From Trichosphaerium sp. ATCC 40318 (taxonomy: Eukaryota; Discosea; Flabellinia; Trichosidae), in assembly GCA_038496445.1 (NCBI GenBank), contig JALMLS010000588.1, forward strand, positions 1 through 30,021: a stretch of 30,021 nt of DNA, given 5' to 3'. Shown here piece by piece: positions 1-10,053 of this stretch. The notes beneath the pieces were generated by a model. That model did no database searches and had not been told where the DNA came from. It was given only the letters and a program-made list of their open reading frames with translations. Position 1 is the first letter of the stretch; every line of letters starts with the position of its first letter. The translations under genes were made by a program, and so were the position numbers.

Positions 1-1600
1 AACTGATCCGTGTTGGAATGCGGTACACTATCCGTTATAGCAGCCTCGTATGCTATTTTAATAGTTTATTAGCTCAACTGACAGGTACATATTAAATAAA
101 ACCTAACACAATCATAAAAATTAACGTACGGCCCATTGTAAGTATGAGAGATGTACTACAAAACAAGGTTACAAAAAATTCTCCAGAATTTTGAAAAGAG
201 AACTCAAAAACTCAATTGTTATTTCGCTTACCATGTTATAAGGAATCCTATCATTAACATAAACGTATGACTTGCAAAAGCTAATACAACACCACCAATA
301 CTGAATACAATGCTAAAAAAACGAGTGTTCGGAAAGAGAAAACAAACTATTTCAAAAAAACTTCGTCACGTGCCCTCCAACAATAATATACGGGCGTCTG
401 TGTCCCTGTACAAAAAGACTGTAGTTAATATCCGGTCTCGTTCTGAGTAAAAAACGCGTGTGAGTACGTACAATGATTGTATTTGTTTTATCGGACAGTA
501 GACTCCTTGAGAAACCGGCAGTGAGTTTTAGGAAGTAGTGAACCAAAAAAAAAGAGTATTTCGTACATTAGTGGTATTCCGAGTACTGTAAATATATTTG
601 CTACTGTGACAGTGGTACCAAGAAGTTTCCCTTTATTCTTACCAGCGAAGTCTGAGAACTGACTACAGGAAAAACGTTGGTGAGCGAACATGTCAAAAAA
701 ATAAAAAAAAACAACAAAACAATTCTGGGTGACTTAGAAGTCAATAATTAAACTTCTAACTATCATAATCTTAACAAACTACTCATCGTTCATACATGAC
801 ACGTCCTAATTTTCCCAGACGTGCCGTTATAAACGATATTTTGAACATTTGTTTTCGACAATTGTGATGATCAAAAAAAAGATTTCTGAAAAAGTACAAC
901 GGTATTAAAAGCGATACCTTGGTAGTAATACGATCATTATAAGCGTAGCAGAGCCCAACATCGAAAAATTAAGCGTCCTGATGAGGTCTTAAGGAATTTA
1001 CGCTTGCCTTTTCTTACGAGAAGCCAATCATGCGTAAAACGCTCCACTTTTGTCTATGTACAGGTACGGAAGCGTAAACAGGTATTTCGTGCTGATCATC
1101 AACCAAACACCTTTCTTCTTCGTTGTTTATGGACATTGGCTATTTAATAGCGTAATCCGAAGGTTTCCACTTTTTCGGCGCTATTGGCGTTGTGTACTGA
1201 CCTGTCACGACTTCTTCTGACTATTCTAGCTCTTAAATCCGCCCAACTAAGGTTTGGATACCTTGACAGGTTTTCAGTATGCTCATTGCTTCATGTCTTG
1301 CATTGGCATCAAATAATATTGTCGTTTGGTAGCATACCGCCTCGCAACGATGCTATAACTATCAGGAGACTTCTACGAACAGTTGAGAAACCTACGAAAG
1401 CTGAATTACATAGAAACACGCAAAACTATCGCCGTAGTGGCACGTTCTCTACTTTATGACATGGTAGGTACATGGCCTACAAAGAATGGTAGGTGGACCA
1501 CAAAGAACTAATAAATACAAGTCAAAGTTGGTCCTGGCACGTGGTGAAAAACCCAAATTATTCTATTTTCTTTTTTAACGTCTAAACACGTTTTTTTGTA
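1..1600. other. stretch with no recognised gene
   Basis: No exon chain or protein family could be recognised on either strand. Two open stretches exist: 488..691 on the minus strand, whose translation ends in a hydrophobic run, and 1184..1459 on the plus strand, which starts at TTG, not ATG. Neither joins to further exons in phase and neither looks like a known family. The stretch is AT-rich with many homopolymer runs. The end nearest 1600 must hold the promoter of the SAP30-like gene that starts at 1617. Confidence 0.5.
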
Positions 1601-1616
1601 AATCTACAGTAACACC

Positions 1617-1939
1617 ATGGCGTCTAATTATTCTTATACAAACGGACGCTCTCAGAAGAATTCACCGGTTAATGTAAAGGAGGAAGAGCCTAAAATGGCA
1701 CGTTTGACGTCGTTTTTTTAGTGTTTAACAAAAAATGACTATTTTCACAGACAGTAGACTTGAGCGTTCTGGATCTTCAGTCTTTACGAGTATACAAGCG
1801 AAAGAACAGGCTTAAAACTAGAAGTAACCCAACAAAGCAAGAATTAATAGATGCGGCCACGGAGCACTTTAGAACATGGGAAATGCCTTCTGACTACGAG
1901 GTGTTAGATAATTTCCTGTACAACGCAAGGTTTACGTAA
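1617..1939 (+). CDS. SAP30-like protein (Sin3-binding domain), two exons
   Basis: Exons 1617..1673 and 1751..1939, joined in phase 0 over a 77-nt intron (GTAAAG...CACAG), give 81 residues. Exon 2 carries nearly all the recognisable sequence. It opens with VDLSVLDLQSLRVYKRKNRL, then a TKQELIDAATEHF stretch and a final VLDNFLY. This is the pattern I know from the SAP30 Sin3-binding domain: an 'L..L..L..Y.r...L' helix, a 'sK.eL...v..HF' helix and a C-terminal 'F.y' helix. SAP30 proteins bridge the Sin3 scaffold and histone deacetylases in the nucleus. The protein is short for the family, with only about 19 residues before the domain, so the zinc-finger part of animal SAP30 is absent, as in minimal SAP30-like proteins. 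The donor is inferred: a downstream in-frame stop forces a splice, and GTAAAG is the site that keeps phase. Family call fairly sure; exon 1 less sure. Confidence 0.72.
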
Positions 1940-2302
1940 ACAACGTAACACACGTGTCTATTTTTTCGTCCGATTTCAAAAAGAAGAAGTACACGTGATA
2001 CTTTAGAAAACACATGTTCATACTCACTTTAATAATGTACTAGATATTATTAATAAATAGTGTTCAACACCAGATAGCGAATGCATAAAAAAACCTAAAG
2101 TCTTGTAGATTGTGAAGCTTGTTACATGCGATAGTGTCGGTAGTACGTTTTGGCCTATTTAACAGACCCGTTACTGTGGTCCCAAGCCATTACCCAGCAA
2201 CTTATTGCACAAAGTGGGGCACTGTCGCTCTATGGTATTGCAGACAATCACAAGTTTAAAATTATGAGTGTCTAGAACAACCGTAGCTTTTTTATTTACA
2301 GT
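1940..2302. other. intergenic, SAP30-like gene to hydrolase A (tail to tail)
   Basis: This lies between the stop of the SAP30-like gene and the stop of the minus-strand hydrolase, so it should hold both 3' ends. Two CACGTG palindromes lie in the first 60 bases, and AATAAA-like strings occur near 2050. I see no exon here. Confidence 0.5.
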
Positions 2303-3699
2303 TTACGGTGTATCGTGAATAAGAGCACCTTCAGTAGCAATGTGACTCTCTATAAACTTAATCACAATGTCACAAGCTTGATCATAGTCCAAGTATGGAG
2401 GCTGAGATGGGTCGTTATTACACTGTGTTGCTTCGGGTACCTACAAAACAAGTCAGTTTAAACAACTTAAATCAGAATAGTATTTCACGGTTAACGTGAT
2501 TTCTGCACGTTTTGTATAAACGTCTCCATACAATTATTGTTTTGAATCCATGTTGTCTTGCTTTCATCATACCAGCAGGTCTGTTTGTTACACAGTAGTT
2601 TGATTGAATACCAACATAAATGATAGTATCGATATCTAGAAAAAAGTTAGCATAGATGACCATGTTCATTGATGTACATACTGAGCTTATTCAATAAACA
2701 AAACAATTCTGTTGGATTATCAGGGTTGACTAAAATTGCGTTTAACAACATGTATCACTCTGTGTTTGTTGTACCCATAAGATCATATTTATCAATGTAG
2801 ATATCTGGATTAATGCGTGTCCATACAGCCTTTGGCACAGCACCACTAATGCATCCTGTAAGCTTAAATGCAGGTTGTTTTGGTGGAGTCCATCTTTAAA
2901 TATGAAGGTTAGAATGGTTTATATCAATGCAATGGTGTTCACATACATGATATTATTCTTGTTAGCTTTTTCTGATGTACAATTTGTGGTAAGCTGATTT
3001 GTACGAAGACGAGCAGGGTAATCTTTGTAGAAATTGATGATATCAGCAGGTGCATGGATAACTTGCATTCCTATCAATAAGTAAGATACAATTCCTCTGC
3101 AAACCAGAGGCTAAACTGAGCTAATGTACCTTTTGCTCTTGCTGCATTGAGAGTCGTGTTTACAATTGGAGCAAGTGCCAGAGCTCTTGCTTTATCTACA
3201 GGGCACCAATGATTATCCCACATATCGATTGAAACCACTGCAGTTCTAGCAGGGTCAAGGGAAACCTACAAACAGGTGTTAATAAAATCTATTGATAGAT
3301 ACATTCTATTGAATATGGAGAACTTTGGAGAATGGATACAAAAATGTCACGTGCCGTCTTTATTATTGTTTTATAAAATGGTAATGTTGCATCTAGAATC
3401 AATTTACGTTGTTGAAGCACTACCTCATTCGATTCTTGACATAAAGCACAATTTGAAGAATTGAAATCAAAGTGAGGAGGCGTGTAGCCTTTTTTGTTGT
3501 CAGAGTACTCATAGTATTCGTGCGCTATAGGGTTGCGCTCTTCTGAATGCCTTCGTTCTATAACCAGAGCTACACTTAAAACAGCAGCACATAGCAACGC
3601 CATTAGTGATATTCCAAGGATATATGACTTTAGTGTAGGCATAGTGCTTGTAGTGTTCGTATTACTATGAAATGAATCAGCCCGCAAACTGCGGTACAT
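2303..3699 (-). CDS. membrane-anchored isochorismatase-like cysteine hydrolase, copy A (7 exons)
   Basis: Exons, 5' to 3' on the minus strand: 3340..3699, 3130..3265, 2947..3070, 2775..2893, 2682..2729, 2532..2635, 2303..2440. Every junction is GT-AG and keeps phase, giving 342 residues. Exon 1 encodes a hydrophobic span of about 23 residues (ILGISLMALLCAAVLSVALV) followed by a linker with a CALC pair, so I read it as a type II membrane protein with the enzyme on the far side. Exon 2 holds the AVVSIDMWDNHWCP block with the family's nucleophile-activating Asp. Exon 3 starts GMQVIHAPAD. Exon 6 holds YVGIQSNYCVTNRPAG with the presumed catalytic Cys. This order matches isochorismatase/nicotinamidase-type hydrolases, especially the bacterial 'HWC' subgroup. 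The substrate is unknown. The catalytic Lys was not assigned. The start may instead be the Met codon at 3642, which aligns better with copy B. Copies A and B are very similar, introns included. Confidence 0.85.
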
Positions 3700-4426
3700 G
3701 GTTAAGTCATGTGTTCCGGAAGTCTCGTGTCCAGAAAATAGTAGAATTCTTGTTTTGCCACTAAAATAACCACTAGTACATGTGTAGTGTAGGTATACTT
3801 CTCCTGCAGAAGAATTGTCTAACTTCTAAACAAGTACTAATCATGGGACTGTAAATTCCGGTAGTTTCTTCTAACACGTTTTGAACAACACGTGATTTGT
3901 TTTATTCTGTTTGAAAACCTCATTAAACCGGCACGAGGAATAACCATACTCCGAAAAGACACGAAACAATGTACAAAATTAAACACCATTCTCCACAACA
4001 AGAGTTGGTACGTAGTTAATTAGTATTGATACCAGTCGCCCGCAGAAATTAAGGCCGACGTTTTCGGCCTACGTTCTCACATTTCCTACAATTGAACTTT
4101 TCTCTTCTCTATAATCATCCGACATATCCTTTCATTTATCTCCTGTCATAGTGTACAATTCAGGTTTACATCAAACACATGTAGGGTTTCATTTAAAACA
4201 GGGACAGATCTTTTATTTCAAATGCAGAAAAGGTGAACAATGCAATACACTTCAGGTTTACAGTAGCCACATGTGGTAGTCGTTTTTATTTTGTGATTAT
4301 GATAGCCCTTGGTATATGGAGTAAGATACTCCTTTAGCACCAACAGTTCTTTTGGTAATATAATACATTTGGACACATTGGAACACCAACATCAGATACA
4401 ACATTTGTTTTGCAAAGGTATTTTTT
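3700..4426. other. spacer between hydrolase copies A and B
   Basis: This holds the 5' flank of copy A (the string cccgcaaactgcgg just before its start recurs before copy B). It also holds a short hairpin (arms 4052..4058 and 4064..4070) and the transposase-like tail fragments at about 4150..4400. No complete gene is visible. Confidence 0.5.
4203..4380 (-). pseudogene. fragment of a C-x2-C protein tail, possibly transposase, copy 1
   Basis: Read on the minus strand, about 50 codons are open and end in TGA at about 4220: LVLKEYLTPYTKGYHNHK, then a TTTTCGYCKPEVYCIVHLFC tail. The C-x2-C ... C ... H-x2-C spacing resembles the small zinc-binding tail of some piggyBac-type (DDE_Tnp_1_7) transposases, but that match is weak and from memory. 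The same segment recurs at 8450..8620. A shorter decayed echo (attcaggtttacatcaaacacatg) lies next to it near 4156..4185. It sits just downstream of hydrolase B and has no upstream coding part. Confidence 0.4.
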
Positions 4427-5791
4427 TTAAATAAGAGCGCCTTCAGTAGCAATATGACTCTCTATAAACTTGATCACAATGTCACAAGCTTGATCATAGT
4501 CCAAGTATGGAGGCTGAGATGGGTCGTTATTACACTGTGTTGCTTCGGGTACCTACAAAACAAGTCAGTTTAAACAACTTAAATCATAACAGTATTTCAC
4601 GGTTAACGTGATTTCTGCACGTTTTGTATAATCCATACAATTATTGTTTTGAATCCATGTTGTCTTGCTTTCATCATACCAGCAGGTCTGTTTGTTACAC
4701 AGTAGTTTGATTGAATACCAACATAAATGATAGTATCGATATCTAGAAAAACAGTAAGCATAGATGACCATGTTCACTGATGTACATACTGAGCTTATTC
4801 AATAAACAAAACAATTCTGTTGGATTATCAGGGTTGACTAAAATTGCGTTTAACAACATGTATCACTCTGTGTTTGTTGTACCCATAAGATCATATTTAT
4901 CAATGTAGATATCTGGATTAATGCGTGTCCATACGGCCTTTGGTACTACGTCATTAATACATTTTGTAAGCTTAAATGCAGGTTGTTTTGGTGGATTCCA
5001 TCTTTAAATATGAAGGTTAGAACAGTTTATATCAAAAGCAATGGTGTTCACATACATGATATTATTCTGGTTAGCTTTTTCTGATGTACAGTATCTGGTG
5101 AGCCACTTTGTACGAAGACGAGCAGGGTAATCTTTGTAGAAATTGATGATATCAGCAGGTGCATGGATAACTTGCATTCCTATCAACAAGCAAGATCCAT
5201 TTAGTAGACTGTAGTTAAAACTCCTTTGCGAAACGGGAGCTGAAATAAGTAGAAATATGTACCTTTCGCTCTTGCTGCATTGAGAGTCGTGTTTACAATT
5301 GGGGCAAGTGCCAGAGCTCTTGCTTTGTCTACAGGGCACCAATGATTATCCCACATATCGATTGAAACCACCGCAGTTTTAGCCGGATCAAGGGAACCCT
5401 AACAAGTGTTAATAGAATCACATTGATTTACAGAATTTTGGAGAATAAAAATGTCACGTGCCTTCTTTATTATTGTTTTATAAAATGGTAATGTTGCATC
5501 TCGAATCAATTTACGTTGTTGAAGCACTACCTCACTCGATTCTTGACATAAAGCACAATTTGAAGAATTGAAATCAAAGTGAGGTGCCGTGTAGCCTGTT
5601 CTGTTGTCAAAGTACTCATAGTACTTGTGCGCTGTAGGGTTTTGCTCTTGAGAATACACTGTAGGGTTCTCTCTGAAATGCCTTGGTTCTATCACTAGAA
5701 CTACGCAAATCACAGCAGCGCATAGTATTACAAGTAGTGATATCCCAAGGATATAAGACTTTAGTGTAGGTGTACCAGTAGTGTTTTTCAT
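4427..5791 (-). CDS. membrane-anchored isochorismatase-like cysteine hydrolase, copy B (7 exons)
   Basis: Exons, 5' to 3' on the minus strand: 5432..5791, 5263..5398, 5056..5179, 4883..5001, 4790..4837, 4639..4742, 4427..4552. All junctions keep phase and the product is 338 residues. It has the same architecture as copy A: an N-terminal membrane span (ILGISLLVILCAAVICVVLV), a linker with CALC, then the hydrolase core with AVVSIDMWD, GMQVIHAPAD and YVGIQSNYCVTNRPAG. Exons 3-6 and their introns are almost letter-for-letter the same as in A, whereas exon 1 and the last codons differ. Near the end of exon 1, B lacks the GTATCC donor used in A. The next in-phase donor (GTAAAT) lengthens the exon by a few codons. 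The first ATG in frame is at 5791. Enzyme class is well supported; substrate unknown. Confidence 0.85.
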
Positions 5792-7509
5792 GGTAACGAA
5801 ATACAAAGTGCCCGCAAACTGCGGAACTGGTTAAGGCATGTGTTCCGAAAATGTATTGTAGAATTCTTATTTCTCCAATGTACTCCCGCTTACTCCTTGT
5901 TAGTTCTTCTCATTTAAAGCAGAACGATGTGAATTTGTTTTGAAACCCATGGCACCAAACCCGATACCCGCGCTAGCGGCGGTGATTTTGTATTTTGAAA
6001 TTGTTTGGGGTTCCCAATACGACGGACTATCTATTCCGACAAGGAATAATCTTCACTATCTCGCTATTCCGCTTCTACAAAAAAAAACCACCCAAAATGT
6101 CGCTATCTAACTAGCTACCATCCCTTTCTGCTACGCTTTCAAAACATGTATGCGGGTGAAAAGTATGGAAAAAGATCTTTTAATATTTAGTGTAGTAGTT
6201 GTATTGTATGTAAATACCAACATCGAGCGATAAACGCTAGCTAAGGTGTAGAAACTTGAAGCCTTTCGAAATACAAAAATTGCTACGTTTTTCATTTAGA
6301 GATGTTGTTGGAAAACGTAATTTCCGTTTTAAATGATAAACACGAAAAATATCAAGAATTACGTAAAATCAAAAACTGTTAATCCTGCATAATTGAAATA
6401 AATCGGAAAAAAACGCAGATATGTGAAAAATGATTCACTTCTGAAAATACTGTTATTTCCATACTGTTGCTCTCCACTTGGCCATGGCGGGCGTCGAACC
6501 ACTAACCCATGCATGGAGAGTGTGCACTGTAGCCTACTTTGCAACTTGCGCCTTTTTCTTTAAACAATATGTTTACACCATGTATGTATAAACTTTGTTA
6601 GGTGGAGTGGTGGAAAGAGGCTTCATGTGCAACGCAAGTAGTCACAAGTAACCAAGTGAATGTGACACTCTAAGACTATGTATACTTTGACTTGAAGGGC
6701 AATATAAGCAGTAGCTCATTTGAACAGCCGCCAAAGATAGTCAAAAAAAAGACAAAAAAAAAAAGAAAATGGTAAGAAAAGTTTGCTGGTCTGATAATTT
6801 TTTTGTTTTAATACTTTTTTTGGTGCCAACAGTTTTTTACAAATATTTCAAAGTTATTATTGTTGAAACTGTTTTTGGTACACATATTTCATTTTTTTAC
6901 GCGATTTACAAAAAAAACAAAAAAAACAAAAAAGTTGCAATTCACGTAAATTCCATTTCCCAACAACATCTCTTTTCAAAATCACGTGCTCTGACGACCG
7001 TGAACCAATAAAGGTCATATAGTTATTCACAAAAAATTGCGCGCTAACAGTTAGATATTACCCAATTGTTTTAGGGCAGTACACAAAAGATATATAGCGC
7101 TAGCGGTGCACACAAAATCGCAGGGATTTTTGGGACAGTCACTACGTAGTTCCTTTTATGCCGTATTGCGCGCCACCCACATGTAGCGTTAAAGTTCGGT
7201 TTCGGGTTTGTGAGCAAGTTGGGGACCCACTAGAAGCTAATGTCTAGATGATTATGTGAGTGGAACTAAATTGACGCATACGAGTTCTTGGTGTCATGGC
7301 AACTGAGCAAGGGTAACGTCAAATGTAACCCCATTGAAGAGGGACCCAAGCTTTGTAAAGAGCTGTAACTACAAGTTAGACAATGCCATGAAGACGGTAG
7401 CGCTTAGCGGTGAGTGGTCGGTATTGAAGAAGTGTAAGAACAGATAACGTGGTACCTAAACGGTATTGGTGGAGCACAGGGTCTTTAACCTAGAAACAGG
7501 CATGCGTAC

Positions 7510-7552
7510 GTGCCTAGACTCCATAGATTTATCACCACTACGCCGTTTTTGT
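7510..7552 (+). repeat. diverged 40-bp repeat, copy 1
   Basis: The string gtgcctagactccatagatt followed by tatcaccactacgcc matches the copy at about 8088..8125 (gtgcctggactccatagatt then tgtcaacagtgcgcc) with a handful of differences. A ggcgacatt string also follows both copies, at about 7572 and 8290. It looks like the remnant of an old duplicated or mobile sequence of unknown kind. Confidence 0.5.
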
Positions 7553-8087
7553 GAACAAAACTGGTTTTAGGTGGCGACATTATGCCAGCAATACAAAGTG
7601 CTTTCGAAAACTCAAATTCTTTTCACAAGTTAAACAATTGTAAGAATTTATACTAACCACATAGATTGATAAGATTTGTTATGTAGATATTTGTATGCAC
7701 TCATGCAATGTCTTGGTTGGAATATCCAATTGTTAGATCTAACATACAAGGTACGTAAAAGAAGGGAGGCACACAAAATCACATTCGGGATAAGTGTCTA
7801 TGATGTTAGTGCGAAACACCAGATGTTGCCGTAGTTTCTATGTGCGTAAATAGAGTGCTATACCTTTGGCTCTTGGTCCCCACGTGTGTTTGAGATGGGT
7901 TTGGGAACTCTTTGGTGTACCCACAAGAAGCGTTAAGGTGATTTATTACAAACATTACTCTAGAGGTGCTTCACAAAAGTATTGACAAAATTGCATGTGC
8001 ATTTTTTTTATTTAATGCAGGATCACGGTAACTACGACCAGTTTTAATTTGCCTTTGTTGTAAGAGCAATAACTAATTAAATATCCG

Positions 8088-8127
8088 GTGCCTGGACTCC
8101 ATAGATTTGTCAACAGTGCGCCATTTT
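8088..8127 (+). repeat. diverged 40-bp repeat, copy 2
   Basis: This is the second copy of the repeat at 7510..7552, in the same orientation about 578 bases away. Flanking sequence is not obviously alike beyond the short ggcgacatt string downstream. Confidence 0.5.
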
Positions 8128-8445
8128 AATTTCCCGAATATTTTATTTTTATTTTCCGACTATTTTATTTTAATTTACCAGTCTGTTGTACTCACAAGTT
8201 AGATAAATGCAAGCTATTTTATGTAACTTTGTTGTGACTCGTAAATCCTATTCACAAAACATTGCAGTAATCGCCTACATAAATTTCAGGCGACATTTTA
8301 TGCACGTTTATCTACTCATTAGGATTGAACAACAAAAATCTTTAGCATTGATTAACTGCTCACCTTACTTTTGAACAATTGAGTTTTCGCGTGTTTAAAC
8401 AGTATCATGCGCAATTTAGTATTTCCTAATATTCTGTAACAGATC

Positions 8446-8622
8446 TTTTATTTCAATCGTGCAGAAAAGGTGAACAATGCAATACACTTCAGGTTTACAG
8501 TAACCACATGTGGTAGTCTTTTTTATTTTGTGATTACGATACCCCTTGGCGTATGGAGTAAGGTACTCCTTAAGCACTAACGTTCTTTTGGTAAATATAA
8601 TACATTAGGTCACATCAGATAA
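8446..8622 (-). pseudogene. fragment of a C-x2-C protein tail, possibly transposase, copy 2
   Basis: On the minus strand this reads LVLKEYLTPYAKGYRNHK and then KKTTTCGYCKPEVYCIVHLF, continuing a few codons past the point where copy 1 stops. At DNA level it matches the segment at 4203..4380 over about 170 bases. In both places it lies just downstream of a hydrolase gene (B and C), so it was probably copied together with that gene. There is no recognisable upstream part, so this is a remnant. Confidence 0.4.
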
Positions 8623-8658
8623 ACTAGCTTTGCCAGGATTCGTCAACCAAAGAGGTTT

Positions 8659-10053
8659 TTATGTGGGATTAATAAGAGAGCCTTCAGTAGCAATATGACT
8701 CTCTATAAACTTGATCACAATATCACAAGCTTGATCATAGTTCAAGTATGGAGGTTCAGATGGGTCGTTATTACACTGTGTCGCTTGAGGTACCTACACA
8801 ACAAGTCAGTTTAAAATAATAAAAAAATGAGAAAAGCAAATTATATCACGTGATTTCCCCATTTCCACAAAACGGTCTCCGTACAATTATTGTTTTGAAT
8901 CCATATTTTCTCGCTTTCATCATACCAGCAGGTCTGTTTGTTACACAATAGTTTGATTGAATACCAACATAAATGATAGTATCGATATCTAGAAAAAAAC
9001 TAAGCACAGGCAATGATAGTGGTTTGGGAATAAACTGTCAAATAAATTTACTTTGTTCGTTTAACCCGAGGTAAGAATGCTGGAGCATTACATTTATTGA
9101 CAGTACGTACTTAGCTTATGTAGCAAACAAAACATCTCAGTTTTTCCATCAGGATTAACTAAGAATAGTGTTAAAACTGATTATAATACTACTGCTTACC
9201 CATTAAGTCATAATCATCAATGTAGATATCTGGATTAATTCGTGTCCACACCAACCTTGCCTTAGCTCCTTCGTTGGGGCAATTTGTAAGTTTGTAAGCA
9301 GGTAATTTTGGTGGGTTCCATCTTCGAAGAAATCATTAGAATATATCCACATCAACTGGAGTGTAGCGAGAAGTGTTGCTATAACGTACTTTATTATATT
9401 TTTTTTTAATTCTTTTGTTGAACAATGAAGGCTAAGTCTACGTGTACGTTTGCGAGCGGGATGATCTTTATAGAAACCTAGAACATCAGCAGGAGCGTGT
9501 ACGATTTGCATTCCTATCAAACAAGAAATTAGTATTTTGGACATTTATTTCTTCCGAGCATCGCTAAAACTGAAATAAGTAGATATGTGTACCTCTCGCT
9601 CTTGCTGCGTTGAGAGTAATATTTACAATTGGAGCAAGCGCCATAGCCCTTGCTTTATCTACAGGGCACCAATGATTGTCCCACATGTCGATTGAAACCA
9701 CTGCAGTTTTAGCAGGGTTATAAGTAGCCTACTACGTGTTAGTAGAAGCGAAAACGATTTCATTCGGAGTATTAGTTACTTACCGATTCTAAAATTGTTT
9801 TATAGTAAGGCTTAGGACCGTCTGTCATCAGTTTACGTGTTCTCAGTAGAACCTCATTTGGTTCCCTGCACAGCACGCAGTTCGATTCGTCAATTTCAAC
9901 TTCAGGTGTGCTGGTGCCTCTAGTTTCGACGTATTCATAGTATACAAGGGCCTTCTTGCTTGATTGTGAGGGTGTAGTAAGAAGAAGAGTGATACAAAAT
10001 GTGAGGACACACGACACTGCGAATGATATTCCCAGTTTTACTATCATGCTCAT
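8659..10053 (-). CDS. membrane-anchored isochorismatase-like cysteine hydrolase, copy C (7 exons)
   Basis: Exons, 5' to 3' on the minus strand: 9784..10053, 9593..9728, 9390..9513, 9200..9321, 9111..9158, 8885..8988, 8659..8793. The intron positions and phases are the same as in copies A and B, and donors are closer to consensus (GTAAGT, GTACGT). The product is 312 residues. An N-terminal hydrophobic span (GISFAVSCVLTFCITLLLTT) precedes a linker with a CVLC pair. The core has AVVSIDMWDNHW, GMQIVHAPAD and YVGIQSNYCVTNRPAG. It is clearly more diverged from A and B than they are from each other, so it is the older split. The exon-5 to exon-6 intron is longer (122 nt). ATG at 10053 is the first in frame. 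Confidence 0.85.

Larger units (their letters stand above)
5792..8658. other. long intergenic region between hydrolases B and C
   Basis: No exon chain was found in about 2.9 kb. The region is AT-rich with long T and A runs. An open stretch at 6769..7011 (+) is low-complexity and Phe/Lys-rich, so I do not call it. A diverged pair of about 40 bp (see the repeat entries at 7510 and 8088) and the second transposase-like tail fragment (8450..8620) are the only structured items. A tRNA-like B-box string near 6490 was examined and rejected. Confidence 0.5.

Noticed and set aside
488-691. 67-codon minus-strand frame with a hydrophobic C-terminus
   Set aside because: No flanking exons join in phase and there is no recognisable family.
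4052-4070. 7-bp hairpin aggccga / tcggcct as a terminator or control element
   Set aside because: It is too short to stand out from chance, and this kind of terminator is not expected in a eukaryotic nuclear genome.
6480-6560. tRNA-like boxes on the minus strand (TTGCAAAGTAGG as A box, GGTTCGACGCC as B box)
   Set aside because: The acceptor stem does not pair, the T-stem has mismatches, and the anticodon loop lacks the fixed T at position 33. At best it is a decayed tRNA-derived sequence.
6769-7011. 80-codon open frame on the plus strand
   Set aside because: It is low-complexity T/A-rich sequence with a Phe/Lys-heavy translation and no family or exon partners.
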